A stretch of DNA of 64,000 bases from Enterococcus casseliflavus NBRC 100478 (GTDB lineage Bacteria; Bacillota; Bacilli; Lactobacillales; Enterococcaceae): NCBI RefSeq assembly GCF_001544095.1, contig NZ_BCPT01000001.1:339601-403600 (forward strand), in the 5' to 3' direction. Made by a program: the position numbers and the translations under genes. Positions 34,688 through 44,386 of this stretch are shown piece by piece. The number at the start of each line of letters is the position of its first letter. The first letter of the stretch is position 1. The notes beneath the pieces were generated by a model. That model was not told the origin of the DNA and made no database searches. It worked only from the letters and a program-made list of their open reading frames with translations.

Positions 34688-34815
34688 AGAAGGAAGGAGA
34701 CAAGACGGCATGAAAAGCGCCTCTGCGTTCATTCTAGCCCCTTTTTCACTTTCGGTGATCAAAGAGCTGTAGCGCAGGAAAAACGCTTGAGACGTCTTGT
34801 CTGACCTTAACTTCT
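34688..34815. repeat. 128-base long-hairpin element between glyA and upp
   Basis: The two halves pair over most of their length. Plus-strand arms are AGAAG/CTTCT, AAGG/CCTT, then a perfect 10-bp AGACAAGACG/CGTCTTGTCT (34698-34707 with 34793-34802). Inner helices are AAGCG/CGCTT, TGCG/CGCA, an 8-bp AGC-rich helix with G-U pairs on the minus strand, and CAC/GTG at the tip. There is no adjacent T run on either strand, so it is not a simple terminator. It may be a structured RNA in the glyA 3' region or a small palindromic repeat of MITE type. Confidence 0.5.
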
Positions 34816-34829
34816 GTCACAGTCCCCTT

Positions 34830-36074
34830 TTATTTATTTTTATAAAGTGGATAGTTGTCCGTCAATTCTTTGACTTGCGCCGTGACTTCTGCCAAAACGG
34901 CTTCATCATTTGGTTTTTCTAAAACTTTGACGATCAATTTCGCCACTTCGACACAATCTTCTTCTTTAAAACCACGACTAGTGATCGCTGGTGTCCCCAC
35001 GCGAATTCCACTCGTTTTGAAAGGACTTAATGATTCGAAAGGAATCGAGTTTTTATTGACGGTGATATTGACTTGATCCAGCAAAGCTTCTGCTTCTTTG
35101 CCGTTCAAATCAAAGCCGCGCACATCGATCAATAATAGGTGATTGTCTGTTGCACCAGAGACCAAGCGGGCTTGTGGTGCTTGGTTGAAGACTTTCGCCA
35201 TTGCTTGTGCATTGCGGATGACTTGCTCAGAGTACTCTTTGAACGACTCATCTTGTGCTTCTTTAAAAGCAACAGCTTTCGCTGCGATCACGTGCTCTAA
35301 TGGGCCACCTTGGATACCAGGGAAAACGGCACTATTGATTTTTTTCGCTAAGTCTTCATCATTTGTTAAAATCAAGCCGCCTCGAGGGCCGCGTAATGTT
35401 TTATGGGTCGTAGAAGTCGTGATGTCCGCATAAGGAACTGGGTTTGGATGAAGACCAGCCGCTACTAAACCAGCGATATGCGCCATATCCACCATCAATT
35501 TTGCGCCAACTTCATCAGCGATTTCACGGAACTTCGCAAAATCGATTGTACGTGAGTAAGCACTGGCACCAGCAACGATCAGTTTCGGTTGATGCTTACG
35601 CGCCAAAATACGAACGACATTGTAGTCGATGACTTCTGTTGCAGGATCAACACCATAACTAACAAAATTATAGGTCTTGCCGCTGAAATTCACTGGTGAG
35701 CCATGAGTCAAATGACCGCCTGCGGAAAGATCCATCCCTAATACTGTATCGCCTGTTTCGATCAACGCTAAATAAGCTGCTGTGTTGGCTTGAGAACCAG
35801 AATGCGGTTGAACATTGGCATATGCCGCACCGAAAATACTTTTCGCCCGTTCAATTGCTAAGTTTTCTACCACATCAACAAATTCACAACCGCCATAGTA
35901 ACGACGACCTGGATAACCCTCAGCGTATTTATTTGTCAAAATACTACCTTGCGCAGCCATTACACCTTCTGAAACGATATTTTCAGACGCAATCAATTCC
36001 AAATTGTTTTGTTGACGATTCGTTTCTTTTTCGATCGCTTGCCACAATTCGGGATCAAACGTTTGATAATCCAT
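34830..36074 (-). CDS. glyA: Serine hydroxymethyltransferase
   Basis: This PLP enzyme converts serine and tetrahydrofolate to glycine and methylene-tetrahydrofolate, the main source of one-carbon units. The PLP-binding Lys lies in [18 protein letters not shown] (about residue 226). [20 protein letters not shown] and [15 protein letters not shown] are family signatures. The length of 414 residues is standard. Upstream is an extended -10 promoter (TGATACAAT), downstream a long-hairpin element and then upp. Confidence 0.97.
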   Translation of the reverse strand: MDYQTFDPELWQAIEKETNRQQNNLELIASENIVSEGVMAAQGSILTNKYAEGYPGRRYYGGCEFVDVVENLAIERAKSIFGAAYANVQPHSGSQANTAAYLALIETGDTVLGMDLSAGGHLTHGSPVNFSGKTYNFVSYGVDPATEVIDYNVVRILARKHQPKLIVAGASAYSRTIDFAKFREIADEVGAKLMVDMAHIAGLVAAGLHPNPVPYADITTSTTHKTLRGPRGGLILTNDEDLAKKINSAVFPGIQGGPLEHVIAAKAVAFKEAQDESFKEYSEQVIRNAQAMAKVFNQAPQARLVSGATDNHLLLIDVRGFDLNGKEAEALLDQVNITVNKNSIPFESLSPFKTSGIRVGTPAITSRGFKEEDCVEVAKLIVKVLEKPNDEAVLAEVTAQVKELTDNYPLYKNK

Positions 36075-36155
36075 GCTTACAACACCCCTTTACCTTAATG
36101 GTAGCATTGTATCACATTTCTTCATAAGCTACCTATAATGAATTCTGGTTTTTTG

Positions 36156-37184
36156 CTAATTTTCTTGAAAGAAACTTTGATTTGCAGCTTTTTTCAACCG
36201 ATTCATATAAGCAACCCCTAAGCCGCTTTCTGGAAACGTGGGTGCAAATAAGACATCTAACTCAGCAATCGATTCATCTAACGCCCGTAAACCAGCAAAC
36301 AGCCCTTTTGTCGCGGCTTCCACACTGTCATCAAAAAATAAATAGATGGCTGCAGCTTCAAAGCGGACTTGCTCGGCGATCGTTGGTCCAGCTAAAACCC
36401 CTACCTTAAACTGCTGTTCTTTTGACCAAGCCATGGCTGCCGGCCAATCTTGGTCATTGACCATCATGACGTTGGTATTCGGTGCATAGTGCTTGTATTT
36501 CATGCCCGGCGCTTTGGGTGCTTCACTTTCTGTTACTAAGTGCTGATCGACGAGGACTTTTGTTTGTAAAACTGCTTCAAGCTGTTCTTTAGAGATCGCA
36601 CCAGGACGTAAGATGATCGGCGGCGCCGTTGGGTCACTCAAATCTAAGACCGTTGATTCGACACCGATCTGCGTCACCCCATCATCCAAGATGCCAGCGA
36701 TTTTGCCTGCCAGATCATGCTGAACATGCGCAGCTGATGTTGGGCTTGGTTTACCAGAAGTATTAGCGCTAGGGCCAACCAATGGCTGTTGGGCTTGTTT
36801 GATCAACGCTAACGTCTTGGTGTTGTTTGGCATCCGAAAAGCCGCTGTGGATAAGCCGCCAGTAACAATGCTAGGTAAACTGTCTTTTTTGATCGAAAAG
36901 ATCAAGGTTAAGGGCCCAGGCCAGAAAGTTTCCATCAATTTATCAGCAAAAGGATGCTTGTTATCCACAAACGGTTCCAACTGCTCTGGCTCGGCAATAT
37001 GAACGATCAAAGGGTTGTCACTAGGTCGCCCTTTGACTTGATATACTTGCGCAACAGCCGTGGGCAAAAGCGCGCTAGCCCCTAGTCCATAGACGGTTTC
37101 CGTCGGGAACGCCACCAATCCCCCCTCAGCTAAAATAGCTGCTGCTTCGTTCAACTGTGTTTGATCAAAAATTTTTGTTTCCAC
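36156..37184 (-). CDS. ywlC: L-threonylcarbamoyladenylate synthase, Sua5 type (YwlC)
   Basis: This enzyme makes threonylcarbamoyl-AMP from threonine, bicarbonate and ATP for t6A modification of tRNAs. The N-terminal YrdC domain (about 1-200) has GGLVAFPTETVYGLGASAL, KGRPSDNPLIVHI and GPSANTSGKPSPTSAAHV. A C-terminal Sua5 domain (about 225-335) makes this the long form of 342 residues. The start is GTG with AAGGATG upstream. Two perfect DnaA boxes lie inside the gene and more follow just upstream, making it the centre of a DnaA-box cluster. Confidence 0.95.
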   Translation of the reverse strand: METKIFDQTQLNEAAAILAEGGLVAFPTETVYGLGASALLPTAVAQVYQVKGRPSDNPLIVHIAEPEQLEPFVDNKHPFADKLMETFWPGPLTLIFSIKKDSLPSIVTGGLSTAAFRMPNNTKTLALIKQAQQPLVGPSANTSGKPSPTSAAHVQHDLAGKIAGILDDGVTQIGVESTVLDLSDPTAPPIILRPGAISKEQLEAVLQTKVLVDQHLVTESEAPKAPGMKYKHYAPNTNVMMVNDQDWPAAMAWSKEQQFKVGVLAGPTIAEQVRFEAAAIYLFFDDSVEAATKGLFAGLRALDESIAELDVLFAPTFPESGLGVAYMNRLKKAANQSFFQEN

Positions 37185-37385
37185 AATTTATCCACATCCT
37201 TTTTTGAGAAGTTTCCACACTTATCAACATTTTCTCGTTTCTTTTCCACATTTTGTGGATAAGTCGTTTGTCAAGTGTGGATAACCCTGTTTATAACTCG
37301 GTTTATTTAGAAGTCGTTCATTTCATAAGGTTTTTGCAATTTTTCTGTAGCAAAAAAAATTTATTTATCCACATCTTGTGGATGA
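36846..37385. other. DnaA-box cluster at ywlC/sua5
   Basis: Six perfect TTATCCACA boxes lie in 530 bases: 36846-36854 (-), 36961-36969 (+), 37188-37196 (+), 37254-37262 (-), 37276-37284 (-) and 37365-37373 (+). Near matches are TTATCAACA (37221), TTTTCCACA (37242) and TCATCCACA (37377-37385, minus). By chance about 0.5 perfect boxes are expected per 64 kb. Bacillus subtilis carries DnaA-box clusters that titrate DnaA, and one of them is at ywlC, the homologous place. It is not an origin: dnaA and dnaN are absent. Confidence 0.85.
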
Positions 37386-38218
37386 CTGACGAACACCATC
37401 CGGTCTTGACCCGCAAGATCTTTTACTACAGTGACTTCTTTGTTGGGAAAAGCGGCTGCAAAAAGCTGTTGAACAGCTAATCCTTGCTGAAAGCCGATTT
37501 CTAGCGCCATTTGCCCGTTAGGCGCCAAACAATTCGGTGCTTGCTGTGCCAATTGCTTATAGATCGCCAATCCTTGTTCTTGTGCAAAAAGCGCCATTTT
37601 AGGCTCTTTTTCTCTTACGCTGATATCCATCAGCGGCCACTCTTCAGCGCTGATATACGGCGGGTTGGAAACGATCAGATCCCATTGCTGATCTGCCACG
37701 GGTTCTAAGGTATCTCCTTGGAAAAAGCGAATCTCCGCGCCTAAGGCTGCCGCATTTTCTTTAGCAACGGCTAATGCCTCTGCTGAAAGATCCACGGCAC
37801 TTACGGCCCACTGCGGACGTGCCAATTTTAAGGCAATGGCGATCGCTCCAGTACCTGTGCCGATATCTACGACTCGCAGCGGCTGATCTGCTGGTAATTT
37901 TGCCAAACACTTTTCCACCAGCTCTTCGGTTTCTGGACGCGGGATCAAGGTTGCAGGGGTCACTTTTAAGCGATGCCCATAAAATTCTTCATACCCTAAT
38001 AAATATTGCGGTGGTTCATGCTGCAACAGCTGTTCAAGATCTGCTGCGATCTGTGCCTCATCTTCCCTTAAGATGGGTTGGTCCATCTGCAGCAGCCAAT
38101 CGAGTTGCTGCCAGTTTTTTCGCTGTAAAAACAGGTATTGGATCGCATACCCGTCCAGCCCTTTCGTTTCTAAAAAAGAAGAAGCCCGTGAAAGGACTTC
38201 TCGATAGGTTTTAGCCAT
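37361..38218 (-). CDS. prmC: Peptide chain release factor N5-glutamine methyltransferase
   Basis: This SAM-dependent enzyme methylates the Gln of the GGQ motif in release factors, including the RF1 encoded next door. SAM motif I is [16 protein letters not shown] (about residue 113) and the catalytic NPPY lies in IVSNPPYIS. The ATG at 38218 overlaps the prfA stop codon by eight bases, so it is coupled to its substrate gene, the usual arrangement. It gives 285 residues. The last codons contain a DnaA box. Confidence 0.95.
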   Translation of the reverse strand: MAKTYREVLSRASSFLETKGLDGYAIQYLFLQRKNWQQLDWLLQMDQPILREDEAQIAADLEQLLQHEPPQYLLGYEEFYGHRLKVTPATLIPRPETEELVEKCLAKLPADQPLRVVDIGTGTGAIAIALKLARPQWAVSAVDLSAEALAVAKENAAALGAEIRFFQGDTLEPVADQQWDLIVSNPPYISAEEWPLMDISVREKEPKMALFAQEQGLAIYKQLAQQAPNCLAPNGQMALEIGFQQGLAVQQLFAAAFPNKEVTVVKDLAGQDRMVFVSHPQDVDK

Positions 38219-39284
38219 TTTGCATCTCATCTAATTTTGATGTTTGATCGTAAACGATCAGTGCATCAACAATTTCATCGAGTTTTCCAGCTAAAATTTG
38301 ATCCAATTTTTGAATAGTCAACCCGATACGGTGATCTGTTACGCGGTTTTGCGGGAAGTTATAGGTGCGAATCCGTTCAGAACGATCGCCGGTACCCACT
38401 GCTGATTTACGGTTTGCGTCGTATTCGCTTTGTGCTTCTTGCTGCATTTGGTCATAGACCCGTGCTCGCAAGACTTTCATCGCTTTCTCACGGTTTTTCA
38501 GCTGTGAACGCTCATCTTGCATCGCAACAGCGATCCCTGTTGGCAAGTGAGTCAGACGAACAGCAGAAGCTGTTTTGTTGACGTGCTGACCACCAGCACC
38601 AGAGGCATGGTAAATATCGGTCCGAATATCTTTGTCTGCGATATCGATTTCGACTTCTTCAGCTTCAGGCATAACCACGACCGTTGCCGTAGACGTATGG
38701 ATTCGGCCTTGTGATTCGGTAGACGGTACCCTTTGCACTCGGTGGGCGCCACTCTCATATTTCAATTTTGAAAAGACGTTGTCGCCAGTGATCATCATGA
38801 TGACTTCTTTGTAGCCGCCGATCCCAGTGACGTTGGCATCCATGACTTCGACTTTCCAGCCTTGGTTTTCCGCATATTTTTGATACATATTGAAAAGATC
38901 GCCAGCAAATAAGGCTGCTTCATCGCCGCCTGCTGCACCACGGATCTCCATGATGATGTTTTTGTCATCATTCGGGTCTTTTGGCAATAACAAGATTTTG
39001 ATGCGTTCTTCTAAAACGTCTTTTTCTTTTTTCAAGTCAGAGAGTTCTTCTTTGGCCATCTCAGCCATTTCTGCATCTAGGTTTTCCCCAAGCATTTCTT
39101 CAGTGTCCTTGATTCCTTCAACGACTTCTTTGTAACGGCGGTAGACTTCCACCGTTTCCCGTGTATTGGCTTCTTCTTTTGAAAGCTGCATGAAGCGTTT
39201 GGTGTCAGAGATCACGGCTGGATCACTTAGTAATTCGCCTAATTCTTCGTAACGGTCTTCGATTGCTTGTAACTGATCGTACAT
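38211..39284 (-). CDS. prfA: Peptide chain release factor 1
   Basis: RF1 recognises UAA and UAG stop codons and triggers peptide release. The codon-recognition loop [14 protein letters not shown] and the catalytic GGQ in [19 protein letters not shown] (about residue 233) are present. The length of 357 residues is standard. The ATG lies four bases after the tdk stop codon with an AAGGAG site inside the tdk end, so tdk-prfA-prmC form one operon. Confidence 0.97.
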   Translation of the reverse strand: MYDQLQAIEDRYEELGELLSDPAVISDTKRFMQLSKEEANTRETVEVYRRYKEVVEGIKDTEEMLGENLDAEMAEMAKEELSDLKKEKDVLEERIKILLLPKDPNDDKNIIMEIRGAAGGDEAALFAGDLFNMYQKYAENQGWKVEVMDANVTGIGGYKEVIMMITGDNVFSKLKYESGAHRVQRVPSTESQGRIHTSTATVVVMPEAEEVEIDIADKDIRTDIYHASGAGGQHVNKTASAVRLTHLPTGIAVAMQDERSQLKNREKAMKVLRARVYDQMQQEAQSEYDANRKSAVGTGDRSERIRTYNFPQNRVTDHRIGLTIQKLDQILAGKLDEIVDALIVYDQTSKLDEMQNG

Positions 39285-39287
39285 TGA

Positions 39288-39872
39288 TTATTCTCCTTCT
39301 TTTTTCATTCCCGGGTGAAAGTAATGCTTGCGGCAAACTGGATAATACGCTTCATTGCCGCCGATTTGTACTTGATCGCCCTCGTAAACGGGTTTTCCGT
39401 CGATATAGTGCAAGTTCATGGTTGCTTTTTTATGACAGAACCAGCAGATGGTTTTCATCTCTTCGATTTTATCTGCGTAAAGCAGCAAGTATTTTGAGCC
39501 TTCAAATAATTCATTGCGGAAATCATTTTTCAAACCAAAGGCCATCACAGGGATACCTAGCTCGTCCACGATTTTGGTGAAAGCCAACACGTGATGCTTC
39601 TTTAGGAACTGTGCTTCGTCGATCAAAATACAATAAGGTTTGTAACCGAGGTCTTTGATCAAATGGAACAGATCCGTTTCATCAAAAATCGGGATCGCGT
39701 CTCGTTCTAAGCCGATGCGACTCGAAACATTTCCCACGCCGCTTCTGGTGTCCAATCCACTTGTCATGATCACGACTGGTTTGTCTTGTTCTTCATAGTT
39801 GTGAGCAACTTTCAGTATCTCGATCGTTTTCCCACTATTCATTGCGCCATATTTAAAAAAAAGCTGTGCCAT
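39288..39872 (-). CDS. tdk: Thymidine kinase (type II)
   Basis: This enzyme phosphorylates thymidine to dTMP. The P-loop is [14 protein letters not shown] near residue 10. The catalytic Glu follows in ILIDEAQFL. The structural zinc site comes from Cys pairs in [10 protein letters not shown] and from [11 protein letters not shown]. The ATG at 39872 has GAGGAAGG at a better distance than the codon nine bases earlier, giving 194 residues. It is the first gene of tdk-prfA-prmC. Confidence 0.95.
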   Translation of the reverse strand: MAQLFFKYGAMNSGKTIEILKVAHNYEEQDKPVVIMTSGLDTRSGVGNVSSRIGLERDAIPIFDETDLFHLIKDLGYKPYCILIDEAQFLKKHHVLAFTKIVDELGIPVMAFGLKNDFRNELFEGSKYLLLYADKIEEMKTICWFCHKKATMNLHYIDGKPVYEGDQVQIGGNEAYYPVCRKHYFHPGMKKEGE

Positions 39873-40008
39873 CTCGCCCATCCTTCCTCATACTCCTTTG
39901 GTATTATACTTGAAAAAGGAGAATTTTTACAGACTTAAATTCGACACCTGCCGCCTTTTACGCAAGAGTTTTACGAAAAATTAACGGATTTTTTGCCGCC
40001 GCCATCTC

Positions 40009-40590
40009 TTACTCGTTTCTGGCTTTTTGAGCAACTTCTGCCAATACTCGACAAGCCAGCGGATATTCTGGATTTTCATTCCCATTGATATCCGTTGCAA
40101 TGATCACAAATCCGAGCTGCTGATACAGCGTGATTGCTACATGGCTCCAGGTTTGCGTATGAAGATACATCGGCTCGTTGGCTGCCTCCAAGACAGAAAC
40201 GACTTGCGTGACCAAGCCGCGAGCGATTCCTTGACGTTGAGCTTGCGGCATTACTGCTACCCAATGGACTAGTGGAACCGGTGTGCCGTCTTGCTTGGCT
40301 TTTTTCCAAGCGGTAGCCGTACCGACCGGTGTACCTGATTGATCAAGGGCAAAAAACATTCGTTGGCCTAGCTGTGCTTGCTCGGGCATAAATTCCTTTT
40401 CAAAATACGCCAATGCCTCTGCCTCATTGTCAAACTCTCCGACGGATGTTTCAATCCGTGCCCAGTGCCTTTCGTCTCCTGCTTGGTAGCTGCGTAGCGA
40501 ATAGTTATCGGATTGAATGGGCTGGATCGGTGTGCTTTTGTGTGCTCGCTTCATCCAGATTTCTGCATATAGAATTGATTTATCTAACAT
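40009..40590 (-). CDS. GNAT family N-acetyltransferase
   Basis: This is a 193-residue acetyltransferase. The acetyl-CoA binding region is VHWVAVMPQAQRQGIARGLVTQVVSVL, with the Q/R-x-x-G-x-A loop. LGFVIIATDINGNENPEYP ends the fold. The first 30 residues are a non-conserved extension. The ATG has GAGAGG upstream. The substrate is unknown and no operon partner lies nearby. Confidence 0.85.
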   Translation of the reverse strand: MLDKSILYAEIWMKRAHKSTPIQPIQSDNYSLRSYQAGDERHWARIETSVGEFDNEAEALAYFEKEFMPEQAQLGQRMFFALDQSGTPVGTATAWKKAKQDGTPVPLVHWVAVMPQAQRQGIARGLVTQVVSVLEAANEPMYLHTQTWSHVAITLYQQLGFVIIATDINGNENPEYPLACRVLAEVAQKARNE

Positions 40591-40689
40591 TGGTTGTGCC
40601 TCTCTTTCATTGGTTTTTCCTTGTTCAAAGGTTTATTTGAGAATCAATTTGGAATCAATCATGTAATTTCTTTACTAGAAAAATTTCTG

Positions 40690-41085
40690 TTAGCTGATTT
40701 TGCGTATGGGCGATTCTCCCAATTTCATCATAGCCCAATCGCTGATAAAAATCAGGCGCTTGAAAATCAAAGGTTGCCGTCTGACAATTTTCACAGCTAA
40801 TGCTTTCAACTGCTGTTCAAAAGCAGTAAGAATCTGCTTACCATACCCTTTCCCCCGCTCGGATGCTTTGACCCACAGGATGTCAAGATAACCGATGTGA
40901 TACATCGAGGCATAGCCAATGCCACCAGCAATAACCATCCCCTCTTTTTTGATTACACAACTGAAGCTCTGATAGGTTTCTGTTTGCGTAAATGGTTTTT
41001 GGTGCTTTGTATACGCTGTTAACGCTGATTCTAAAGCAGCCAATTCTTGCTCGTTTCCTTGTTCAATGACTAGCGCCACAGTCAA
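40690..41085 (-). CDS. GNAT-like N-acetyltransferase
   Basis: This small protein of 131 residues has a GNAT core: AGGIGYASMYHIGYLDILWVKASERGKGYGKQILTAFE contains the R-G-K-G-Y-G acetyl-CoA loop. The C-terminus reads RQPLIFKRLIF rather than a full final motif, so it is at the short end of the family. The start is TTG, overlapping the TGA of the kinase gene by four bases, with AAGG six bases upstream; a GTG two codons later is possible. It forms an operon with the kinase. Confidence 0.75.
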   Translation of the reverse strand: MTVALVIEQGNEQELAALESALTAYTKHQKPFTQTETYQSFSCVIKKEGMVIAGGIGYASMYHIGYLDILWVKASERGKGYGKQILTAFEQQLKALAVKIVRRQPLIFKRLIFISDWAMMKLGESPIRKIS

Positions 41086-41603
41086 TCCCGCCTTCTTATT
41101 TCTTCATAGTCAGCCATGATCTGATTGACCGTTTCTGCTATCGTTTGCCCTTCTTTAATCAGCCTTTCCTTTAAGGACTCCTGCGGGAAAAGCAAGTCAC
41201 GCTCAAGCCACCATTCACGCATGTTCTCCTCGGAAAAATGGTCTCTCTGCATTCGGGTCTGATGTCTTTTGACCGTTTCCTCGAAAGAAAGATCAAAATA
41301 ATAAACTAGCTTTTTTTGGGGAAAGAGTTTCATTAGAAAGTCGAGAAAGTCTTGGTATTTTTCACGAGAATAAATCCCCTCAACAAGTATCATCGGCACT
41401 TTCCCCTTCGCATATAGGACAGCTTCTTTCATCAAACCGCTGGCTAAATTATTAGGGGTATCTTTGACACAAAAAATTTCTCGCCGAAAAACATCTTGTG
41501 AAATCAGCACTGCCTCTTCCCCAAAAACGTGTTGAACAGCTCTGGCAATAGTGGTTTTGCCGCTGCCAGAATTACCTCGAAGTAAAATCAAAATACTTTC
41601 CAT
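41082..41603 (-). CDS. Small P-loop kinase (AAA_33 / zeta-toxin-like fold)
   Basis: This 173-residue P-loop protein has Walker [16 protein letters not shown] at the N-terminus, a substrate region with [10 protein letters not shown] and [16 protein letters not shown], and a lid with [20 protein letters not shown]. This is the layout of small nucleoside or sugar kinases and of zeta-like kinases. No antitoxin-like gene precedes it, so a metabolic kinase is more likely than a toxin. It is coupled to a downstream acetyltransferase gene, which suggests joint modification of a small molecule. The substrate is unknown. Confidence 0.78.
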   Translation of the reverse strand: MESILILLRGNSGSGKTTIARAVQHVFGEEAVLISQDVFRREIFCVKDTPNNLASGLMKEAVLYAKGKVPMILVEGIYSREKYQDFLDFLMKLFPQKKLVYYFDLSFEETVKRHQTRMQRDHFSEENMREWWLERDLLFPQESLKERLIKEGQTIAETVNQIMADYEEIRRRD

Positions 41604-41695
41604 GCAAACTTCCTTTCTTCATTGCCCTGTTTTTTAAGCATATCTCTTGTTTTTCTCTACTAGAAGCATACCATAGAAGCAAAGGAGGAATACCT

Positions 41696-42214
41696 ATGAA
41701 AGATACGGCAATTTTTGCTGGCGGTTGTTTTTGGTGCATGGTGAAACCTTTTGACTCGCAGCCAGGCATCCTCAAAGTGGTTTCTGGCTTTACTGGCGGC
41801 CATGTGCCTAACCCAACCTACCAACAAGTAACGACAGGAACCACCGGTCACACCGAAGCAGTTGAGATCACCTTTGATCCTGAGGTCATCTCTTATGAAG
41901 AATTGGTTGCCATCTATTGGCAGCAGACAGACCCCACGGATGCGTTTGGTCAGTTTGCTGACCGTGGTGATTCCTATCGTCCAGTAATTTTTTACAATAG
42001 TGAAGAACAAAAAGCGATTGCGGAAAAATCAAAGGCGCAGTTGCAAGCTAGCGGCCGCTTTGACCTTCCGATCGTAACGAAGATCGAACCAGCAGAACCT
42101 TTTTATCCTGCAGAAGACTACCATCAAGATTTTTACAAGAAAAATGCAGCCCATTACAATGCTTATAGCGAAGGCTCCGGTCGAGCTGGCTTTATTCGCC
42201 AAAACTGGGCCTAA
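41696..42214 (+). CDS. msrA: Peptide methionine-(S)-S-oxide reductase
   Basis: This enzyme repairs oxidised methionine in proteins. The catalytic Cys is in GGCFWCM (about residue 14). [21 protein letters not shown] and YHQDFYKKN are the other family motifs. The length of 172 residues is typical of the single-domain form. The ATG has AAAGGAGG upstream. It is transcribed alone; no msrB is fused or adjacent. Confidence 0.96.
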   Translation: MKDTAIFAGGCFWCMVKPFDSQPGILKVVSGFTGGHVPNPTYQQVTTGTTGHTEAVEITFDPEVISYEELVAIYWQQTDPTDAFGQFADRGDSYRPVIFYNSEEQKAIAEKSKAQLQASGRFDLPIVTKIEPAEPFYPAEDYHQDFYKKNAAHYNAYSEGSGRAGFIRQNWA

Positions 42215-42247
42215 CATTTTTGGAGCATGCCTCCCGATTCATCATTA

Positions 42248-42290
42248 ACAGCCGATTTGCTCTCAAGGCAGATCGGCTGTTTTCTGTTTC
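42248..42290 (+). terminator. Terminator after msrA
   Basis: ACAGCCGAT pairs with ATCGGCTGT, followed by TTTTCTGTTTCTTTT. Confidence 0.82.
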
Positions 42291-42376
42291 TTTTGCCAAA
42301 AGGAAATTGACAGTCAGGGCATTTTCGCGATACACTGATTAGAAAATTCTGACGATTATAAAGGAGTGTTTGTTTG

Positions 42377-43441
42377 ATGTTAGCCAATGAAGTCCGTCCA
42401 GGTCCTAATCGGTATATTACTGGCGATGGGGTCTTAGCTGATTTGCCAGAGTATTTAAGTGAGTTCCAAGAAGTTGCCGTGATCACTGGGGAGCAGTCAT
42501 TCGATGTGTTTTCAGCCTATTACCCCCATTCATTTGACTACCCGATCTACCGCTACGATGGATCATCGAGTTTTGAAAATGCGCAAGCCTTAGCTGAAGC
42601 GATCCAGCAAGCGGATGCCGTAGTGGCAATCGGCGGCGGCAAAGTCGCTGATACAGCAAAAATCACCGCCCAAACCCTTGGCGCAGAATTGATCGTGATC
42701 CCTACATTGGTTTCTAACTGTGCACCCTTTACCCCGGTGATCGTCGCCTATTACCCCGATCATACGATTTGTAAAATCGACTATGCCAAAAAAGGTGCCT
42801 ACATGACGATCGTCGACACCCGTTTTTTACTAGCCACACCCGTTGATTACTTTATCGCTGGGATCGCTGATACGTTAGCTAAATATTATGAAATGGAAGC
42901 CATCGTCCGCAACATGGCAGAAGACGACAAGACTGCCTTAGTACGGCTAGGTTTCCAAAGCGCTCTTTTGATCAAAAACTTGTTGATTGCCGATGCGATC
43001 CAAGCTGTCAAAGACCTAGAAGTCGGGCAGCTGACCCCCGCCTTTGCCCGCATCACCGATGCGATCATTGCTTTGGCAGGCGAGGTTGGTGGTTTTGCAG
43101 TCGAATTTGGCCGCACGTCTGGTGCGCATGCGCTGCATGACGGCTTGTCTTATTTGAGTGAGACCCATAGCGTCTTGCACGGCAACAAAGTCGCCTACTG
43201 CATTTGGGTCCAGCTTGCCTATACCAATGATTTTGATGTGATTGAAGAATTACGGCCATTTTACGAAGCTTTGCACTTGCCGATGAAGCTGAAGGATCTC
43301 CACGTGACACGCCTTGATCGGGATTACTTCGCCTCGGTTCTGACCTATGCTGTCAAAGAAGAAGAAACCTTTATTTTGATCGATCCTGCGATCACACCCG
43401 AAAAAGTCTATCAGGCGATTGAAGCGGTGGAGGCGCTGTAA
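42377..43441 (+). CDS. Iron-containing alcohol dehydrogenase, glycerol-dehydrogenase-like
   Basis: This 354-residue NAD-dependent dehydrogenase is of the Fe-ADH/GldA type. The nucleotide-binding loop is AIGGGKVADTAK (about residue 95). Metal ligands are expected from the Asp in IAGIADTLAKYYE and the His residues in SGAHALHDGLSYL and HSVLHGNKVAYC. Glycerol dehydrogenase and related polyol oxidoreductases fit best, but the true substrate is open. The ATG at 42377 follows AAAGGAGTG; the codon before it is an in-frame TTG. It is a single gene with a strong terminator. No dihydroxyacetone kinase gene is nearby. Confidence 0.85.
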   Translation: MLANEVRPGPNRYITGDGVLADLPEYLSEFQEVAVITGEQSFDVFSAYYPHSFDYPIYRYDGSSSFENAQALAEAIQQADAVVAIGGGKVADTAKITAQTLGAELIVIPTLVSNCAPFTPVIVAYYPDHTICKIDYAKKGAYMTIVDTRFLLATPVDYFIAGIADTLAKYYEMEAIVRNMAEDDKTALVRLGFQSALLIKNLLIADAIQAVKDLEVGQLTPAFARITDAIIALAGEVGGFAVEFGRTSGAHALHDGLSYLSETHSVLHGNKVAYCIWVQLAYTNDFDVIEELRPFYEALHLPMKLKDLHVTRLDRDYFASVLTYAVKEEETFILIDPAITPEKVYQAIEAVEAL

Positions 43442-43471
43442 ACCGTACACATTGCTAAACAACTTTATATC

Positions 43472-43513
43472 AAAAAAACTGTTTCCCTAATACATTTCGG
43501 AAACAGTTTTTTT
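43472..43513 (+). terminator. Terminator after the alcohol dehydrogenase gene
   Basis: AAAAAACTGTTTCC pairs with GGAAACAGTTTTTT, with a 14-base loop and a T run. Confidence 0.93.
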
Positions 43514-43591
43514 ATTTGATCAAACAGACACGCAGTAGCGATCCTGGCTGCGCATATTCTTAGCGGTCGACAGCAACTGGCGCATTGCCCA

Positions 43592-44386
43592 TCACTGCAC
43601 GACTTCACCCAGCAACCCGTTTTCTAAGCAGTAATGATAAATGCCTTCCTCGGCTACGTGACCGATCAATTCATCGGCGATTGCTTTTAACTCATCCGAA
43701 GCATTGGCCATTGCGAGACCCCAGCCGACTGCCTCCAGCATCTCAATGTCATTGTTGCCATCGCCAAAGGCAATGGCTTCAGACTTATCCAAGCCATAGT
43801 AAGCCAGCATTTTGGCAATGCCGCTTCCTTTCCCACTGCTGGCTGGAATAATATCGACTGCGCGATCCCACCAGGCAGTGATTTTCGCCTCCGTGGTATT
43901 TGCCATCACTTTGGCGTAGTCTTCTTTCCCTGAGCCAAGCATCACTTGGAAAATGTCTTGCTGCTGGATCACCTCATCAAAATCTTTTGCCACGATCACT
44001 TCTTGGTGGGCAAAGGAAAAATACTCAACTAAATCAGCATCTTTGCCATTAGCAACCGTTCGATCCTTCGTTGCGATCGCTACTGGACGCTTGAGGGCCG
44101 TGGCATTTTCAATGATTTGCTGAACATCTTTTTTAGGAATGGGGTTTTGGTGGATCCCCTCGGCTTGATTAAAACAATACGATCCGTTAAAGGTCAAAAA
44201 CGCATCGAAGGTCACGCCTTCAAATTGCGGCAACGCGATGGGACTTCTGCCAGTTGCAATGCACAACAGGATCCCTTGCTTCTTCAAGGCTTTTAATGTG
44301 GCTAACATTCTTTCAGAGATTTGCTTTTTGCTCATATCGATTAGTGTGCCATCAACATCGAAAAAAATAATTTTTACGTCTTTCAT
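43592..44386 (-). CDS. Cof-type HAD-IIB family phosphatase
   Basis: This 264-residue sugar-phosphate phosphatase-like protein has the motifs FFDVDGTLIDM (I), CIATGRSP (II), a Lys in SGKGSGIAKML and AFGDGNNDIEMLEAVG (IV). The last is the mark of Cof proteins with a large C2B cap. Such enzymes act on sugar phosphates or flavin precursors; the substrate cannot be named. The ATG at 44386 has GGGGAG upstream and is preferred to the longer frame from 44416. Confidence 0.9.
   Translation of the reverse strand: MKDVKIIFFDVDGTLIDMSKKQISERMLATLKALKKQGILLCIATGRSPIALPQFEGVTFDAFLTFNGSYCFNQAEGIHQNPIPKKDVQQIIENATALKRPVAIATKDRTVANGKDADLVEYFSFAHQEVIVAKDFDEVIQQQDIFQVMLGSGKEDYAKVMANTTEAKITAWWDRAVDIIPASSGKGSGIAKMLAYYGLDKSEAIAFGDGNNDIEMLEAVGWGLAMANASDELKAIADELIGHVAEEGIYHYCLENGLLGEVVQ

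Noticed and set aside
37188..37373. Repeated TTATCCACA units read as a direct-repeat array or as a replication origin
   Set aside because: The units are in both orientations with irregular spacing, so this is no CRISPR. dnaA, dnaN, rpmH and an AT-rich unwinding region are absent, so it is a DnaA-box cluster rather than oriC.
41082..41603. P-loop kinase as a zeta toxin of a toxin-antitoxin pair
   Set aside because: No epsilon-type antitoxin gene upstream; its only coupled partner is an acetyltransferase.
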